DNA of 64,000 nt from Elmis aenea (taxonomy: Eukaryota; Arthropoda; Insecta; Coleoptera; Elmidae), in assembly GCA_947652605.1 (NCBI GenBank), contig CANTFG010000006.1:60529-124528 (forward strand), written 5' to 3'. The first letter of the stretch is position 1. The number at the start of each line of letters is the position of its first letter. Positions 28,201-43,466 of this stretch are shown here, piece after piece. Made by a program: the position numbers and the translations under genes. The notes under the pieces were generated by a model. That model saw nothing but the letters and a program-made list of their open reading frames with translations, made no database searches and was not told the DNA's origin.

Positions 28201-31200
28201 GATATACAAATCAATAATTGAAATTGTTTCGAAATAGTCGCTTAAGGAACATATGTATTAACTAAAGCACGGTATTTTTAGGAAATTAATAAAAATTAAA
28301 ACCAGCTCATTGAAAGACATATGCAAAACAATTGTATTCATGTAAAGAGGCGATGGATAAACTGTTCCTGTGATATACAAATCAATAATTAAAATTGTTT
28401 CGAAATAGTCGCTCAAGGAACATATGTATTAACTAAAGCACGGTATTTTTAGGAAATTATTAAAAATTAAAACCAGCTCTTTGAAAGACATATGCAAAAC
28501 AATTGTATACATGTAAAGAGGCGATAGATAAACTGTTCCTGTAATATACAAATCAATAATTAAAATTGTTTCGAAATAGTCGCTCAAAGAACATATGTAT
28601 TAACTAAAGCACGGTATTTTTAGAAAATTATTAAAAATTAAAACCAGCTCATTGAAAGACATATGCAAAACAATTGTATTCATGTAAAGAGGCGATGGAT
28701 AAACTGTTCCTGTGATATACAAATCTATAATTAAAATTGTTTCGAAATAGTCGCTTAAGGAACATATGTATTAACTAAAGCACGGTATTTTTAGGAAATT
28801 ATTAAAAATTAAAACCAGCTCATTGAAAGACATATGCAAAACAATTGTATTCATGTAAAGAGGCGATGGATAAACTGTTCCTGTGATATACAAATCAATA
28901 ATTAAAATTGTTTAGAAATAGTCGCTCAAGAAACATATGTATTAACTAAAGCACGGTATTTTTAAGAAATTATTAAAAATTAAAACCAGCTCATTGAAAG
29001 ACATATGCAAAACAATTGTATTCATGTAAAGAGGCGATGGATAAACTGTTCCTGTGATATACAAATCAATAATTAAAATTGTTTAGAAATAGTCGCTCAA
29101 GGAACATATGTATTAACTAAAGCACGGTATTTTTAGGAAATTATTAAAAATTAAAACCAGCTCATTGAAAGACATATGCAAAACAATTGTATTCATGTAA
29201 AGATGCGAAGGATAAACTTGTCCTGTGATATACAAATCAATAATTAAAATTGTTTAAAAATAGTCGCTCAAGAAACATATGTATTAACTAAAGCACGGTA
29301 TTTTTAGGAAATCATTAAAAATTAAAACCAGCTCATTGAAAGACATATGCAAAACAATTGTATTCATGTAAAGAGGCGATGGATAAACTGTTCCTGTGAT
29401 ATACAAATCAATAATTAAAATTGTTTCGAAATAGTCGCTCAAGGAACATATGTATTAACTAAAGCACGGTATTTTTAGGAAATTATTAAAAATTAAAACC
29501 AGCTCTTTGAAAGACATATGCAAAACAATTGTATACATGTAAAGAGGCGATAGATAAACTGTTCCTGTAATATACAAATCAATAATTAAAATTGTTTCGA
29601 AATAGTCGCTCAAAGAACATATGTATTAACTAAAGCACGGTATTTTTAGGAAATTATTAAAAATTAAAACCAGCTCTTTGAAAGACATATGCAAAACAAT
29701 TGTATTCATGTAAAGAGGCGATGGATAAACTGTTCCTGTGATATACAAATCAATAATTAAAATTGTTCAGAAATAGTCGCTCAAGGAATATATGTATTAA
29801 CTAAAGCACGGTATTTTTAGGAAATTATTAAAAATTAAAACCAGCTCATTGAAAGACATATGCAAAACAATTGTATTCATGTAAAGAAGCGATGGATAAA
29901 CTGTTCCTGTGATATACAAATCAATAATTAAAATTGTTTAGAAATAGTCGCTCAAGGAACATATGTATTAACTAAAGCACGGTATTTTTAGGAAATTATT
30001 AAAAATTAAAACCAGCTCATTGAAAGACATATGCAAAACAATTGTATTCATGTAAAGAGGCGATGGATAAACTGTTTCTGTGATATACAAATCAATAATT
30101 GAAATTGTTTCGAAATAGTCGCTTAAGGAACATATGTATTAACTAAAGCACGGTATTTTTAGGAAATTATTAAAAATTAAAACCAGCTCATTGAAAGACA
30201 TATGCAAAACAATTGTATTCATGTAAAGATGCGAAGGATAAACTTGTCCTGTGATATACAAATCAATAATTAAAATTGTTTAAAAATAGTCGCTCAAGAA
30301 ACATATGTATTAACTAAAGCACGGTATTTTTAGGAAATCATTAAAAATTAAAACCAGCTCATTGAAAGACATATGCAAAACAATTGTATTCATGTAAAGA
30401 GGCGATGGATAAACTGTTTCTGTGATATACAAATCAATAATTAAAATTGTTTCGAAATAGTCGCTCAAGGAACATATGTATTAACTAAAGCACGGTATTT
30501 TTAGGAAATTATTAAAAATTAAAACCAGCTCATTGAAAGATATATGCAAAACAATTGTATTCATGTAAAGAGGCGATGGATAAACTGTTCCTGTGATATA
30601 CCAATCAATAATTAAAATTGTTTCGAAATAGTCGCTCAAGGAACATATGTATTAACTAAAGCACGGTATTTTTAGGAAATTATTAAAAATTAAAACCAGC
30701 TCATTGAAAGACATATGCAAAACAATTGTATTCATATAAAGAGGCGATGGATAAACTGTTCCTGTGATATACAAATCAATAATTAAAATTGTTTCAAAAT
30801 AGTCGCTCAAGGAACATATGTATTAACTAAAGCACGGTATTTTTAGGAAATTATTAAAAATTAAAACCAGCTCATTGAAAGACATATGCACAACAATTGT
30901 ATTCATGTAAAGATGCGAAGGATAAACTTGTCCTGTGATATACAAATCAATAATTAAAATTGTTTCGAAATAGTCGCTCAAGGAACATATGTATTAACTA
31001 AAGCACGGTATTTTTAGGAAATTATTAAAAATTAAAACCAGCTCATTGAAAGACATATGCAATACAATTGTATTCATGTAAAGAGACGATGGATAAACTG
31101 TTTCTGTGATATACAAATCAATAATTAAAATTGTTTCGAAATAGTCGCTCAAGGAACATATGTATTAACTAAAGCACGGTATTTTTAGGAAATTATTAAA

Positions 31201-31400
31201 AATTAAAACCAGCTCATTTAAAGATATATGCAAAACAATTGTATTCATGTAAAGAGGCGATGGATAAACTGTTCCTGTGATATACAAATCAATAATTAAA
31301 ATTGTTTCGAAATAGTCGCTCAAGGAACATATGTATTAACTAAAGCACGGTATTTTTAAGACATTATTAAAAATTAAAACCAGCTCATTGAAAGACATAT
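28200..31400. repeat. 12-monomer-type HOR variant series
   Basis: This contains the series GTATACATG/GATAGATA/CCTGTAA, AATCTATAATT, CTCAAGAAAC/AAGAAATT, GATGCGAAGG, TTAAAAATAG/AATCATT, GATATATG/TACCAATC, CATATAAAG, TTCAAAAT, GCAATAC. The series recurs at 41.4-45.5 kb and, in part, near 46.8, 49.2, 53.6 and 56.4 kb. Copies here are interrupted by inserted partial repeats around 29.4-30.3 kb. Confidence 0.6.
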
Positions 31401-31949
31401 GCAAAACAATTGTATTCATGTAAAAAGGCGATGGATAAACTGTTCCTGTCATATACAAATCAATAATAATTAAAATTGTTTAGAAATAGTCGCTCAAGGA
31501 ACATATGTATTAACTAAAGCACTGTATTTTTAGGAAATTATTAAAAATTAAAACCAGCTCATTGAAAGACATATGCAAAACAATTGTATTCATGTAAAGA
31601 GGCGATGGATAAACTGTTCCAGTGATATACAAATCAATAATTGAAATTGTTTCGAAATAGTCGCTTAAGGAACATATGTATTAACTAAAGCACGGTATTT
31701 TTAGGAAATTATTAAAAATTAAAACCAGCTCATTGAAAGACATATGCAAAACAATTGTATTCATGTAAAGAGGCGATGGATAAACTGTTCCAGTGATATA
31801 CAAATCAATAATTGAAATTGTTTCGAAATAGTCGCTTAAGGAACATATGTATTAACTAAAGCACGGTATTTTTAGGAAATTATTAAAAATTAAAACCAGC
31901 TCATTGAAAGACATATGCAAAACAATTGTATTCATGTAAAGAGGCGATG

Positions 31950-34900
31950 GATAAACTGTTCCTGTCATATACAAATCAATAATTATTAAAATTGTTTAGA
32001 AATAGTCGCTCAAGGAACATATGTATTAACTAAAGCACTGTATTTTTAGGAAATTATTAAAAATTAAAACCAGCTCATTGAAAGACATATGCAAAACAAT
32101 TGTATTCATGTAAAGAGGCGATGGATAAACTGTTCCTGTGATATACAAATCAATAATTAAAATTGTTTAGAAATAGTCGCTCAAGGAACATATGTATTAA
32201 CTAAAGCACGGTATTTTTAGGAAATTATTAAAAATTAAAACCAGCTCATTGAAAGACATATGCAAAACAATTGTATTCATGTAAAGAGGCGATGGATAAA
32301 CTGTTTCTGTGATATACAAATCAATAATTAAAATTGTTTCGAAATAGTCGCTCAAGGAACATATGTATGAACTAAAGCACGGTATTTTTTGGAAATCATT
32401 AAAAATTAAAACCAGCTCATTGAAAGACATATGCAAAACAATTGTATTCATGTAAAGAGGCGATGGATAAACTGTTCCAGTGATATACAAATCAATAATT
32501 GAAATTGTTTCGAAATAGTCGCTTAAGGAACATATGTATTAACTAAAGCACGGTATTTTTAGGAAATTATTAAAAATTAAAACCAGCTCTTTGAAAGACA
32601 TATGCAAAACAATTGTATTCATGTAAAGAGGCGATGGATAAACTGTTCCTGTGATATACAAATCAATAATTAAAATTGTTCAGAAATAGTTGCTCAAGGA
32701 ATATATGTATTAACTAAAGCACGGTATTTTTAGGAAATTATTAAAAATTAAAACCAGCTCATTGAAAGACATATGCAAAACAATTGTATTCATGTAAAGA
32801 AGCGATGGATAAACTGTTCCTGTGATATACAAATCAATAATTAAAATTGTTTAGAAATAGTCGCTCAAGGAACATATGTATTAACTAAAGCACGGTATTT
32901 TTAGGAAATTATTAAAAATTAAAACCAGCTCATTGAAAGACATATGCAAAACAATTGTATTCATGTAAAGAGGCGATGGATAAACTGTTTCTGTGATATA
33001 CAAATCAATAATTGAAATTGTTTCGAAATAGTCGCTTAAGGAACATATGTATTAACTAAAGCACGGTATTTTTAGGAAATTATTAAAAATTAAAACCAGC
33101 TCATTGAAAGACATATGCAAAACAATTGTATTCATGTAAAGAGGCGATGGATAAACTGTTCCTGTGATATACAAATCAATAATTAAAATTGTTTCGAAAT
33201 AGTCGCTCAAGGAACATATGTATTAACTAAAGCACGGTATTTTTAGGAAATTATTAAAAATTAAAACCAGCGCTTTGAAAGAAATATGCAAAACAATTGT
33301 ATACATGTAAAGAGGCGATAGATAAACTGTTCCTGTAATATACAAATCAATAATTAAAATTGTTTCGAAATAGTCGCTCAAGGAACATATGTATTAACTA
33401 AAGCACGGTATTTTTAGGAAATTATTAAAAATTAAAACCAGCTCATTGAAAGACATATGCAAAACAATTGTATTCATGTAAAGAGGCGATGGATAAACTG
33501 TTTCTGTGATATACAAATCAATAATTGAAATTGTTTCGAAATAGTCGCTTAAGGAACATATGTATTAACTAAAGCACGGTATTTTTAGGAAATTATTAAA
33601 AATTAAAACCAGCTCATTGAAAGACATATGCAAAACAATTGTATTCATGTAAAGAGGCGATGGATAAACTGTTCCTGTGATATACAAATCAATAATTAAA
33701 ATTGTTTCGAAATAGTCGCTCAAGGAACATATGTATTAACTAAAGCACGGTATTTTTAGGAAATTATTAAAAATTAAAACCAGCTCTTTGAAAGACATAT
33801 GCAAAACAATTGTATACATGTAAAGAGGCGATAGATAAACTGTTCCTGTAATATACAAATCAATAATTAAAATGGTTTCGAAATAGTCGCTTAAGGAACA
33901 TATGTATTAACTAAAGCACGGTATTTTTAGGAAATTATTAAAAATTAAAACCAGCTCATTGAAAGACATATGCAAAACAATTGTATTCATGTAAAGAAGC
34001 GATGGATAAACTGTTCCTGTGATATACAAATCAATAATTAAAATTGTTTAGAAATAGTCGCTCAAGGAACATATGTATTAACTAAAGCACGGTATTTTTA
34101 GGAAATTATTAAAAATTAAAACCAGCTCATTGAAAGACATATGCAAAACAATTGTATTCATGTAAAGAGGCGATGGATAAACTGTTCCTGTGATATACAA
34201 ATCAATAATTAAAATTGTTTCGAAATAGTCGCTCAAGGAACATATGTATTAACTAAAGCACGGTATTTTTAAGACATTATTAAAAATTAAAACCAGCTTA
34301 TTGAAAGACATATGCAAAACAATTTTATTCATGTAAAAAGGCGATGGATAAACTGTTCCTGTGATATACAAATCAATAATTAAAATTGTTTCGAAATAGT
34401 CGCTCAAGGAACATATGTATTAACTAAAGCACGGTATTTTTAAGACATTATTAAAAATTAAAACCAGCTCATTGAAAGACATATGCAAAACAATTGTATT
34501 TATATAAAGAGGCGATGGATAAACTGTTCCTGTGATATACAAATCAATAATTAAAATTGTTTCGAAATAGTCGCTCAAGGAACATATGTATTAACTAAAG
34601 CACGGTATTTTTAAGACATTATTAAAAATTAAAACCAGCTCATTGAAAGACATATGCAAAACAATTGTATTCATGTAAAAAGGCGATGGATAAACTGTTC
34701 CTGTCATATACAAATCAATAATTAAAATTGTTTAGAAATAGTCGCTCAAGGAACATATTATGTATGAACTAAAGCACGGTATTTTTAGGAAATTATTAAA
34801 AATTAAAACCAGCTCATTGAAAGACATATGCAAAACAATTGTATTCATGTAAAGATGCGAAGGATAAACTTGTCCTGTGATATACAAATCAATAATTAAA

Positions 34901-36227
34901 ATTGTTTCGAAATAGTCGCTCAAGGAACATATGTATTAACTAAAGCACGGTATTTTTAGGAAATTATTAAAAATTAAAACCAGCTCATTGAAAGACATAT
35001 GCAATACAATTGTATTCATGTAAAGAGACGATGGATAAACTGTTTCTGTGATATACAAATCAATAATTAAAATTGTTTCGAAATAGTCGCTCAAGGAACA
35101 TATGTATTAACTAAAGCACGGTATTTTTAGGAAATTATTAAAAATTAAAACCAGCTCATTGAAAGTTATATGCAAAACAATTGTATTCATGTAAAGAGGC
35201 GATGGATAAACTGTTCCTGTGATATACAAATCAATAATTAAAATTGTTTCGAAATAGTCGCTCAAGGAACATATGTATTAACTAAAGCACGGTATTTTTA
35301 AGACATTATTAAAAATTAAAACCAGCTCATTGAAAGACATATGCAAAACAATTGTATTCATGTAAAAAGGCGATGGATAAACTGTTCCTGTCATATACAA
35401 ATCAATAATTAAAATTGTTTAGAAATAGTCGCTCAAGGAACATATGTATTAACTAAAGCACTGTATTTTTAGGAAATTATTAAAAATTAAAACCAGCTCA
35501 TTGAAAGACATATGCAAAACAATTGTATTCATGTAAAAAGGCGATGGATAAACTGTTCCTGTGATATACAAATCAATAATTAAAATTGTTTAGAAATAGT
35601 CGCTCAAGGAACATATGTATTAACTAAAGCACGGTATTTTTAGGAAATTATTAAAAATTAAAACCAGCTCATTGAAAGACATATGCAAAACAATTGTATT
35701 CATGTAAAGAGGCGATGGATAAACTGTTTCTGTGATATACAAATCAATAATTAAAATTGTTTCGAAATAGTCGCTCAAGGAACATATGTATGAACTAAAG
35801 CACGGTATTTTTTAGAAATCATTAAAAATTAAAACCAGCTCATTGAAAGACATATGCAAAACAATTGTATTCATGTAAAGAGGCGATGGATAAACTGTTC
35901 CAGTGATATACAAATCAATAATTGAAATTGTTTCGAAATAGTCGCTTAAGGAACATATGTATTAACTAAAGCACGGTATTTTTAGGAAATTATTAAAAAT
36001 TAAAACCAGCTCTTTGAAAGACATATGCAAAACAATTGTATTCATGTAAAGAGGCGATGGATAAACTGTTCCTGTGATATACAAATCAATAATTAAAATT
36101 GTTTAGAAATAGTCGCTCAAGGAACATATGTATTAACTAAAGCACGGTATTTTTAAGACATTATTAAAAATTAAAACCAGCTCATTGAAAGACATATGCA
36201 AAACAATTGTATTCATGTAAAAATGCG
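31950..36227. repeat. 25-monomer HOR (4278 bp), copy 1
   Basis: Diagnostic sites recur at an offset of 4278 bp (25 x 171 + 3): CGCTTTGAAAGAAATATG near 33271 and 37549, the ACATATTATG insertion near 34754 and 39032, and TATTTATATAAAG near 34498 and 38776. The three extra bases come from that insertion. Copies differ by only a few single-base changes, for example CCAGCTTATTG at about 34298 against CCAGCTCATTG at about 38576. The start is placed where AGAGGCG in this copy gives way to shared sequence. Confidence 0.75.
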
Positions 36228-39200
36228 ATGGATAAACTGTTCCTGTCATATACAAATCAATAATTAAAATTGTTTAGAAATAGTCGCTCAAGGAACATAT
36301 GTATTAACTAAAGCACTGTATTTTTAGGAAATTATTAAAAATTAAAACCAGCTCATTGAAAGACATATGCAAAACAATTGTATTCATGTAAAGAGGCGAT
36401 GGATAAACTGTTCCTGTGATATACAAATCAATAATTAAAATTGTTTAGAAATAGTCGCTCAAGGAACATATGTATTAACTAAAGCACGGTATTTTTAGGA
36501 AATTATTAAAAATTAAAACCAGCTCATTGAAAGACATATGCAAAACAATTGTATTCATGTAAAGAGGCGATGGATAAACTGTTTCTGTGATATACAAATC
36601 AATAATTAAAATTGTTTCGAAATAGTCGCTCAAGGAACATATGTATGAACTAAAGCACGGTATTTTTTGGAAATCATTAAAAATTAAAACCAGCTCATTG
36701 AAAGACATATGCAAAACAATTGTATTTATGTAAAGAGGCGATGGATAAACTGTTCCAGTGATATACAAATCAATAATTGAAATTGTTTCGAAATAGTCGC
36801 TTAAGGAACAAATGTATTAACTAAAGCACGGTATTTTTAGGAAATTATTAAAAATTAAAACCAGCTCTTTGAAAGACATATGCAAAACAATTGTATTCAT
36901 GTAAAGAGGCGATGGATAAACTGTTCCTGTGATATACAAATCAATAATTAAAATTGTTCAGAAATAGTCGCTCAAGGAATATATGTATTAACTAAAGCAC
37001 GGTATTTTTAGGAAATTATTAAAAATTAAAACCAGCTCATTGAAAGACATATGCAAAACAATTGTATTCATGTAAAGAAGCGATGGATAAACTGTTCCTG
37101 TGATATACAAATCAATAATTAAAATTGTTTAGAAATAGTCGCTCAAGGAACATATGTATTAACTAAAGCACGGTATTTTTAGGAAATTATTAAAAATTAA
37201 AACCAGCTCATTGAAAGACATATGCAAAACAATTGTATTCATGTAAAGAGGCGATGGATAAACTGTTTCTGTGATATACAAATCAATAATTGAAATTGTT
37301 TCGAAATAGTCGCTTAAGGAACATATGTATTAACTAAAGCACGGTATTTTTAGGAAATTATTAAAAATTAAAACCAGCTCATTGAAAGACATATGCAAAA
37401 CAATTGTATTCATGTAAAGAGGCGATGGATAAACTGTTCCTGTGATATACAAATCAATAATTAAAATTGTTTCGAAATAGTCGCTCAAGGAACATATGTA
37501 TTAACTAAAGCACGGTATTTTTAGGAAATTATTAAAAATTAAAACCAGCGCTTTGAAAGAAATATGCAAAACAATTGTATACATGTAAAGAGGCGATAGA
37601 TAAACTGTTCCTGTAATATACAAATCAATAATTAAAATTGTTTCGAAATAGTCGCTCAAGGAACATATGTATTAACTAAAGCACGGTATTTTTAGGAAAT
37701 TATTAAAAATTAAAACCAGCTCATTGAAAGACATATGCAAAACAATTGTATTCATGTAAAGAGGCGATGGATAAACTGTTTCTGTGATATACAAATCAAT
37801 AATTGAAATTGTTTCGAAATAGTCGCTTAAGGAACATATGTATTAACTAAAGCACGGTATTTTTAGGAAATTATTAAAAATTAAAACCAGCTCATTGAAA
37901 GACATATGCAAAACAATTGTATTCATGTAAAGAGGCGATGGATAAACTGTTTCTGTGATATACAAATCAATAATTAAAATTGTTTCGAAATAGTCGCTCA
38001 AGCAACATATGTATTAACTAAAGCACGGTATTTTTAGGAAATTATTAAAAATTAAAACCAGCTCTTTGATAGACATATGCAAAACAATTGTATACATGTA
38101 AAGAGGCGATAGATAAACTGTTCCTGTAATATACAAATCAATAATTAAAATGGTTTCGAAATAGTCGCTTAAGGAACATATGTATTAACTAAAGCACGGT
38201 ATTTTTAGGAAATTATTAAAAATTAAAACCAGCTCATTGAAAGACATATGCAAAACAATTGTATTCATGTAAAGAAGCGATGGATAAACTGTTCCTGTGA
38301 TATACAAATCAATAATTAAAATTGTTTAGAAATAGTCGCTCAAGGAACATATGTATTAACTAAAGCACGGTATTTTTAGGAAATTATTAAAAATTAAAAC
38401 CAGCTCATTGAAAGACATATGCAAAACAATTGTATTCATGTAAAGAGGCGATGGATAAACTGTTCCTGTGATATACAAATCAATAATTAAAATTGTTTCG
38501 AAATAGTCGCTCAAGGAACATATGTATTAACTAAAGCACGGTATTTTTAAGACATTATTAAAAATTAAAACCAGCTCATTGAAAGACATATGCAAAACAA
38601 TTTTATTCATGTAAAAAGGCGATGGATAAACTGTTCCTGTGATATACAAATCAATAATTAAAATTGTTTCGAAATAGTCGCTCAAGGAACATATGTATTA
38701 ACTAAAGCACGGTATTTTTAAGACATTATTAAAAATTAAAACCAGCTCATTGAAAGACATATGCAAAACAATTGTATTTATATAAAGAGGCGATGGATAA
38801 ACTGTTCCTGTGATATACAAATCAATAATTAAAATTGTTTCGAAATAGTCGCTCAAGGAACATATGTATTAACTAAAGCACGGTATTTTTAAGACATTAT
38901 TAAAAATTAAAACCAGCTCATTGAAAGACATATGCAAAACAATTGTATTCATGTAAAAAGGCGATGGATAAACTGTTCCTGTCATATACAAATCAATAAT
39001 TAAAATTGTTTAGAAATAGTCGCTCAAGGAACATATTATGTATGAACTAAAGCACGGTATTTTTAGGAAATTATTAAAAATTAAAACCAGCTCATTGAAA
39101 GACATATGCAAAACAATTGTATTCATGTAAAGATGCGAAGGATAAACTTGTCCTGTGATATACAAATCAATAATTAAAATTGTTTCGAAATAGTCGCTCA

Positions 39201-40505
39201 AGGAACATATGTATTAACTAAAGCACGGTATTTTTAGGAAATTATTAAAAATTAAAACCAGCTCATTGAAAGACATATGCAATACAATTGTATTCATGTA
39301 AAGAGACGATGGATAAACTGTTTCTGTGATATACAAATCAATAATTAAAATTGTTTCGAAATAGTCGCTCAAGGAACATATGTATTAACTAAAGCACGGT
39401 ATTTTTAGGAAATTATTAAAAATTAAAACCAGCTCATTGAAAGTTATATGCAAAACAATTGTATTCATGTAAAGAGGCGATGGATAAACTGTTCCTGTGA
39501 TATACAAATCAATAATTAAAATTGTTTCGAAATAGTCGCTCAAGGAACATATGTATTAACTAAAGCACGGTATTTTTAAGACATTATTAAAAATTAAAAC
39601 CAGCTCATTGAAAGACATATGCAAAACAATTGTATTCATGTAAAAAGGCGATGGATAAACTGTTCCTGTCATATACAAATCAATAATTAAAATTGTTTAG
39701 AAATAGTCGCTCAAGGAACATATGTATTAACTAAAGCACTGTATTTTTAGGAAATTATTAAAAATTAAAACCAGCTCATTGAAAGACATATGCAAAACAA
39801 TTGTATTCATGTAAAAAGGCGATGGATAAACTGTTCCTGTGATATACAAATCAATAATTAAAATTGTTTAGAAATAGTCGCTCAAGGAACATATGTATTA
39901 ACTAAAGCACGGTATTTTTAGGAAATTATTAAAAATTAAAACCAGCTCATTGAAAGACATATGCAAAACAATTGTATTCATGTAAAGAGGCGATGGATAA
40001 ACTGTTTCTGTGATATACAAATCAATAATTAAAATTGTTTCGAAATAGTCGCTCAAGGAACATATGTATGAACTAAAGCACGGTATTTTTTAGAAATCAT
40101 TAAAAATTAAAACCAGCTCATTGAAAGACATATGCAAAACAATTGTATTCATGTAAAGAGGCGATGGATAAACTGTTCCAGTGATATACAAATCAATAAT
40201 TGAAATTGTTTCGAAATAGTCGCTTAAGGAACATATGTATTAACTAAAGCACGGTATTTTTAGGAAATTATTAAAAATTAAAACCAGCTCTTTGAAAGAC
40301 ATATGCAAAACAATTGTATTCATGTAAAGAGGCGATGGATAAACTGTTCCTGTGATATACAAATCAATAATTAAAATTGTTTAGAAATAGTCGCTCAAGG
40401 AACATATGTATTAACTAAAGCACGGTATTTTTAAGACATTATTAAAAATTAAAACCAGCTCATTGAAAGACATATGCAAAACAATTGTATTCATGTAAAA
40501 ATGCG
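36228..40505. repeat. 25-monomer HOR (4278 bp), copy 2
   Basis: Directly adjacent tandem copy. It shares TTTTTTAGAAATC (about 40088, partner about 35810) and AAAAATGCG (about 40499, partner about 36221). Private changes include CTTTGATAGAC near 38062 and AAGCAACATAT near 38000. Confidence 0.75.
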
Positions 40506-41870
40506 ATGGATAAACTGTTCCTGTCATATACAAATCAATAATTAAAATTGTTTAGAAATAGTCGCTCAAGGAACATATGTATTAACTAAAGCACTGTATT
40601 TTTAGGAAATTATTAAAAATTAAAACCAGCTCATTGAAAGACATATGCAAAACAATTGTATTCATGTAAAGAGGCGATGGATAAACTGTTCCTGTGATAT
40701 ACAAATCAATAATTAAAATGGTTTAGAAATAGTCGCTCAAGGAACATATGTATTAACTAAAGCACGGTATTTTTAGGAAATTATTAAAAATTAAAACCAG
40801 CTCATTGAAAGACATATGCAAAACAATTGTATTCATGTAAAGAGGCGATGGATAAACTGTTTCTGTGATATACAAATCAATAATTAAAATTGTTTCGAAA
40901 TAGTCGCTCAAGGAACATATGTATGAACTAAAGCACGGTATTTTTTGGAAATCATTAAAAATTAAAACCAGCTCATTGAAAGACATATGCAAAACAATTG
41001 TATTTATGTAAAGAGGCGATGGATAAACTGTTCCAGTGATATACAAATCAATAATTGAAATTGTTTCGAAATAGTCGCTTAAGGAACAAATGTATTAACT
41101 AAAGCACGGTATTTTTAGGAAATTATTAAAAATTAAAACCAGCTCTTTGAAAGACATATGCAAAACAATTGTATTCATGTAAAGAGGCGATGGATAAACT
41201 GTTCCTGTGATATACAAATCAATAATTAAAATTGTTCAGAAATAGTCGCTCAAGGAATATATGTATTAACTAAAGCACGGTATTTTTAGGAAATTATTAA
41301 AAATTAAAACCAGCTCATTGAAAGACATATGCAAAACAATTGTATTCATGTAAAGAAGCGATGGATAAACTGTTCCTGTGATATACAAATCAATAATTAA
41401 AATTGTTTAGAAATAGTCGCTCAAGGAACATATGTATTAACTAAAGCACGGTATTTTTAGGAAATTATTAAAAATTAAAACCAGCTCATTGAAAGACATA
41501 TGCAAAACAATTGTATTCATGTAAAGAGGCGATGGATAAACTGTTTCTGTGATATACAAATCAATAATTGAAATTGTTTCGAAATAGTCGCTTAAGGAAC
41601 ATATGTATTAACTAAAGCACGGTATTTTTAGGAAATTATTAAAAATTAAAACCAGCTCATTGAAAGACATATGCAAAACAATTGTATTCATGTAAAGAGG
41701 CGATGGATAAACTGTTCCTGTGATATACAAATCAATAATTAAAATTGTTTCGAAATAGTCGCTCAAGGAACATATGTATTAACTAAAGCACGGTATTTTT
41801 AGGAAATTATTAAAAATTAAAACCAGCTCTTTGAAAGACATATGCAAAACAATTGTATACATGTAAAGAG
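40506..41870. repeat. 25-monomer HOR, partial copy 3
   Basis: It continues the 4278-bp periodicity for about 1.4 kb, including the shared GGAACAAATGTATT variant at about 41082 (partner about 36805). It then switches to the 12-monomer series: at the expected CGCTTTGAAAGAAATATG site it has CTCTTTGAAAGACATATG. AAAATGGTTTAG near 40716 is private to this copy. Confidence 0.7.
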
Positions 41871-43466
41871 GCGATAGATAAACTGTTCCTGTAATATACA
41901 AATCAATAATTAAAATTGTTTCGAAATAGTCGCTCAAGGAACATATGTATTAACTAAAGCACGGTATTTTTAGAAAATTATTAAAAATTAAAACCAGCTC
42001 ATTGAAAGACATATGCAAAACAATTGTATTCATGTAAAGAGGCGATGGATAAACTGTTCCTGTGATATACAAATCTATAATTAAAATTGTTTCGAAATAG
42101 TCGCTTAAGGAACATATGTATTAACTAAAGCACGGTATTTTTAGGAAATTATTAAAAATTAAAACCAGCTCATTGAAAGACATATGCAAAACAATTGTAT
42201 TCATGTAAAGAGGCGATGGATAAACTGTTCCTGTGATATACAAATCAATAATTAAAATTGTTTAGAAATAGTCGCTCAAGAAACATATGTATTAACTAAA
42301 GCACGGTATTTTTAAGAAATTATTAAAAATTAAAACCAGCTCATTGAAAGACATATGCAAAACAATTGTATTCATGTAAAGAGGCGATGGATAAACTGTT
42401 CCTGTGATATACAAATCAATAATTAAAATTGTTTAGAAATAGTCGCTCAAGGAACATATGTATTAACTAAAGCACGGTATTTTTAGGAAATTATTAAAAA
42501 TTAAAACCAGCTCATTGAAAGACATATGCAAAACAATTGTATTCATGTAAAGATGCGAAGGATAAACTTGTCCTGTGATATACAAATCAATAATTAAAAT
42601 TGTTTAAAAATAGTCGCTCAAGGAACATATGTATTAACTAAAGCACGGTATTTTTAGGAAATCATTAAAAATTAAAACCAGCTCATTGAAAGACATATGC
42701 AAAACAATTGTATTCATGTAAAGAGGCGATGGATAAACTGTTTCTGTGATATACAAATCAATAATTAAAATTGTTTCGAAATAGTCGCTCAAGGAACATA
42801 TGTATTAACTAAAGCACGGTATTTTTAGGAAATTATTAAAAATTAAAACCAGCTCATTGAAAGATATATGCAAAACAATTGTATTCATGTAAAGAGGCGA
42901 TTGATAAACTGTTCCTGTGATATACCAATCAATAATTAAAATTGTTTAGAAATAGTCGCTCAAGGAACATATGTATTAACTAAAGCACGGTATTTTTAGG
43001 AAATTATTAAAAATTAAAACCAGCTCATTGAAAGACATATGCAAAACAATTGTATTCATATAAAGAGGCGATGGATAAACTGTTTCTGTGATATACAAAT
43101 CAATAATTAAAATTGTTTCAAAATAGTCGCTCAAGGAACATATGTATTAACTAAAGCACGGTATTTTTAGGAAATTATTAAAAATTAAAACCAGCTCATT
43201 GAAAGACATATGCAAAACAATTGTATTCATGTAAAGATGCGAAGGATAAACTTGTCCTGTGATATACAAATCAATAATTAAAATTGTTTCGAAATAGTCG
43301 CTCAAGGAACATATGTATTAACTAAAGCACGGTATTTTTAGGAAATTATTAAAAATTAAAACCAGCTCATTGAAAGACATATGCAATACAATTGTATTCA
43401 TGTAAAGAGACGATGGATAAACTGTTTCTGTGATATACAAATCAATAATTAAAATTGTTTCAAAAT
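41415..43466. repeat. 12-monomer HOR (2052 bp), copy 1
   Basis: Offset of 2052 = 12 x 171 to the next block. The diagnostic change GCGATTGATAAAC, with GATT in place of GATG, starts at 42899 and again at 44951; I noticed it nowhere else, so the two blocks are recent sisters. Boundaries are approximate and overlap the end of the 25-monomer unit by part of a monomer or two. Confidence 0.7.
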
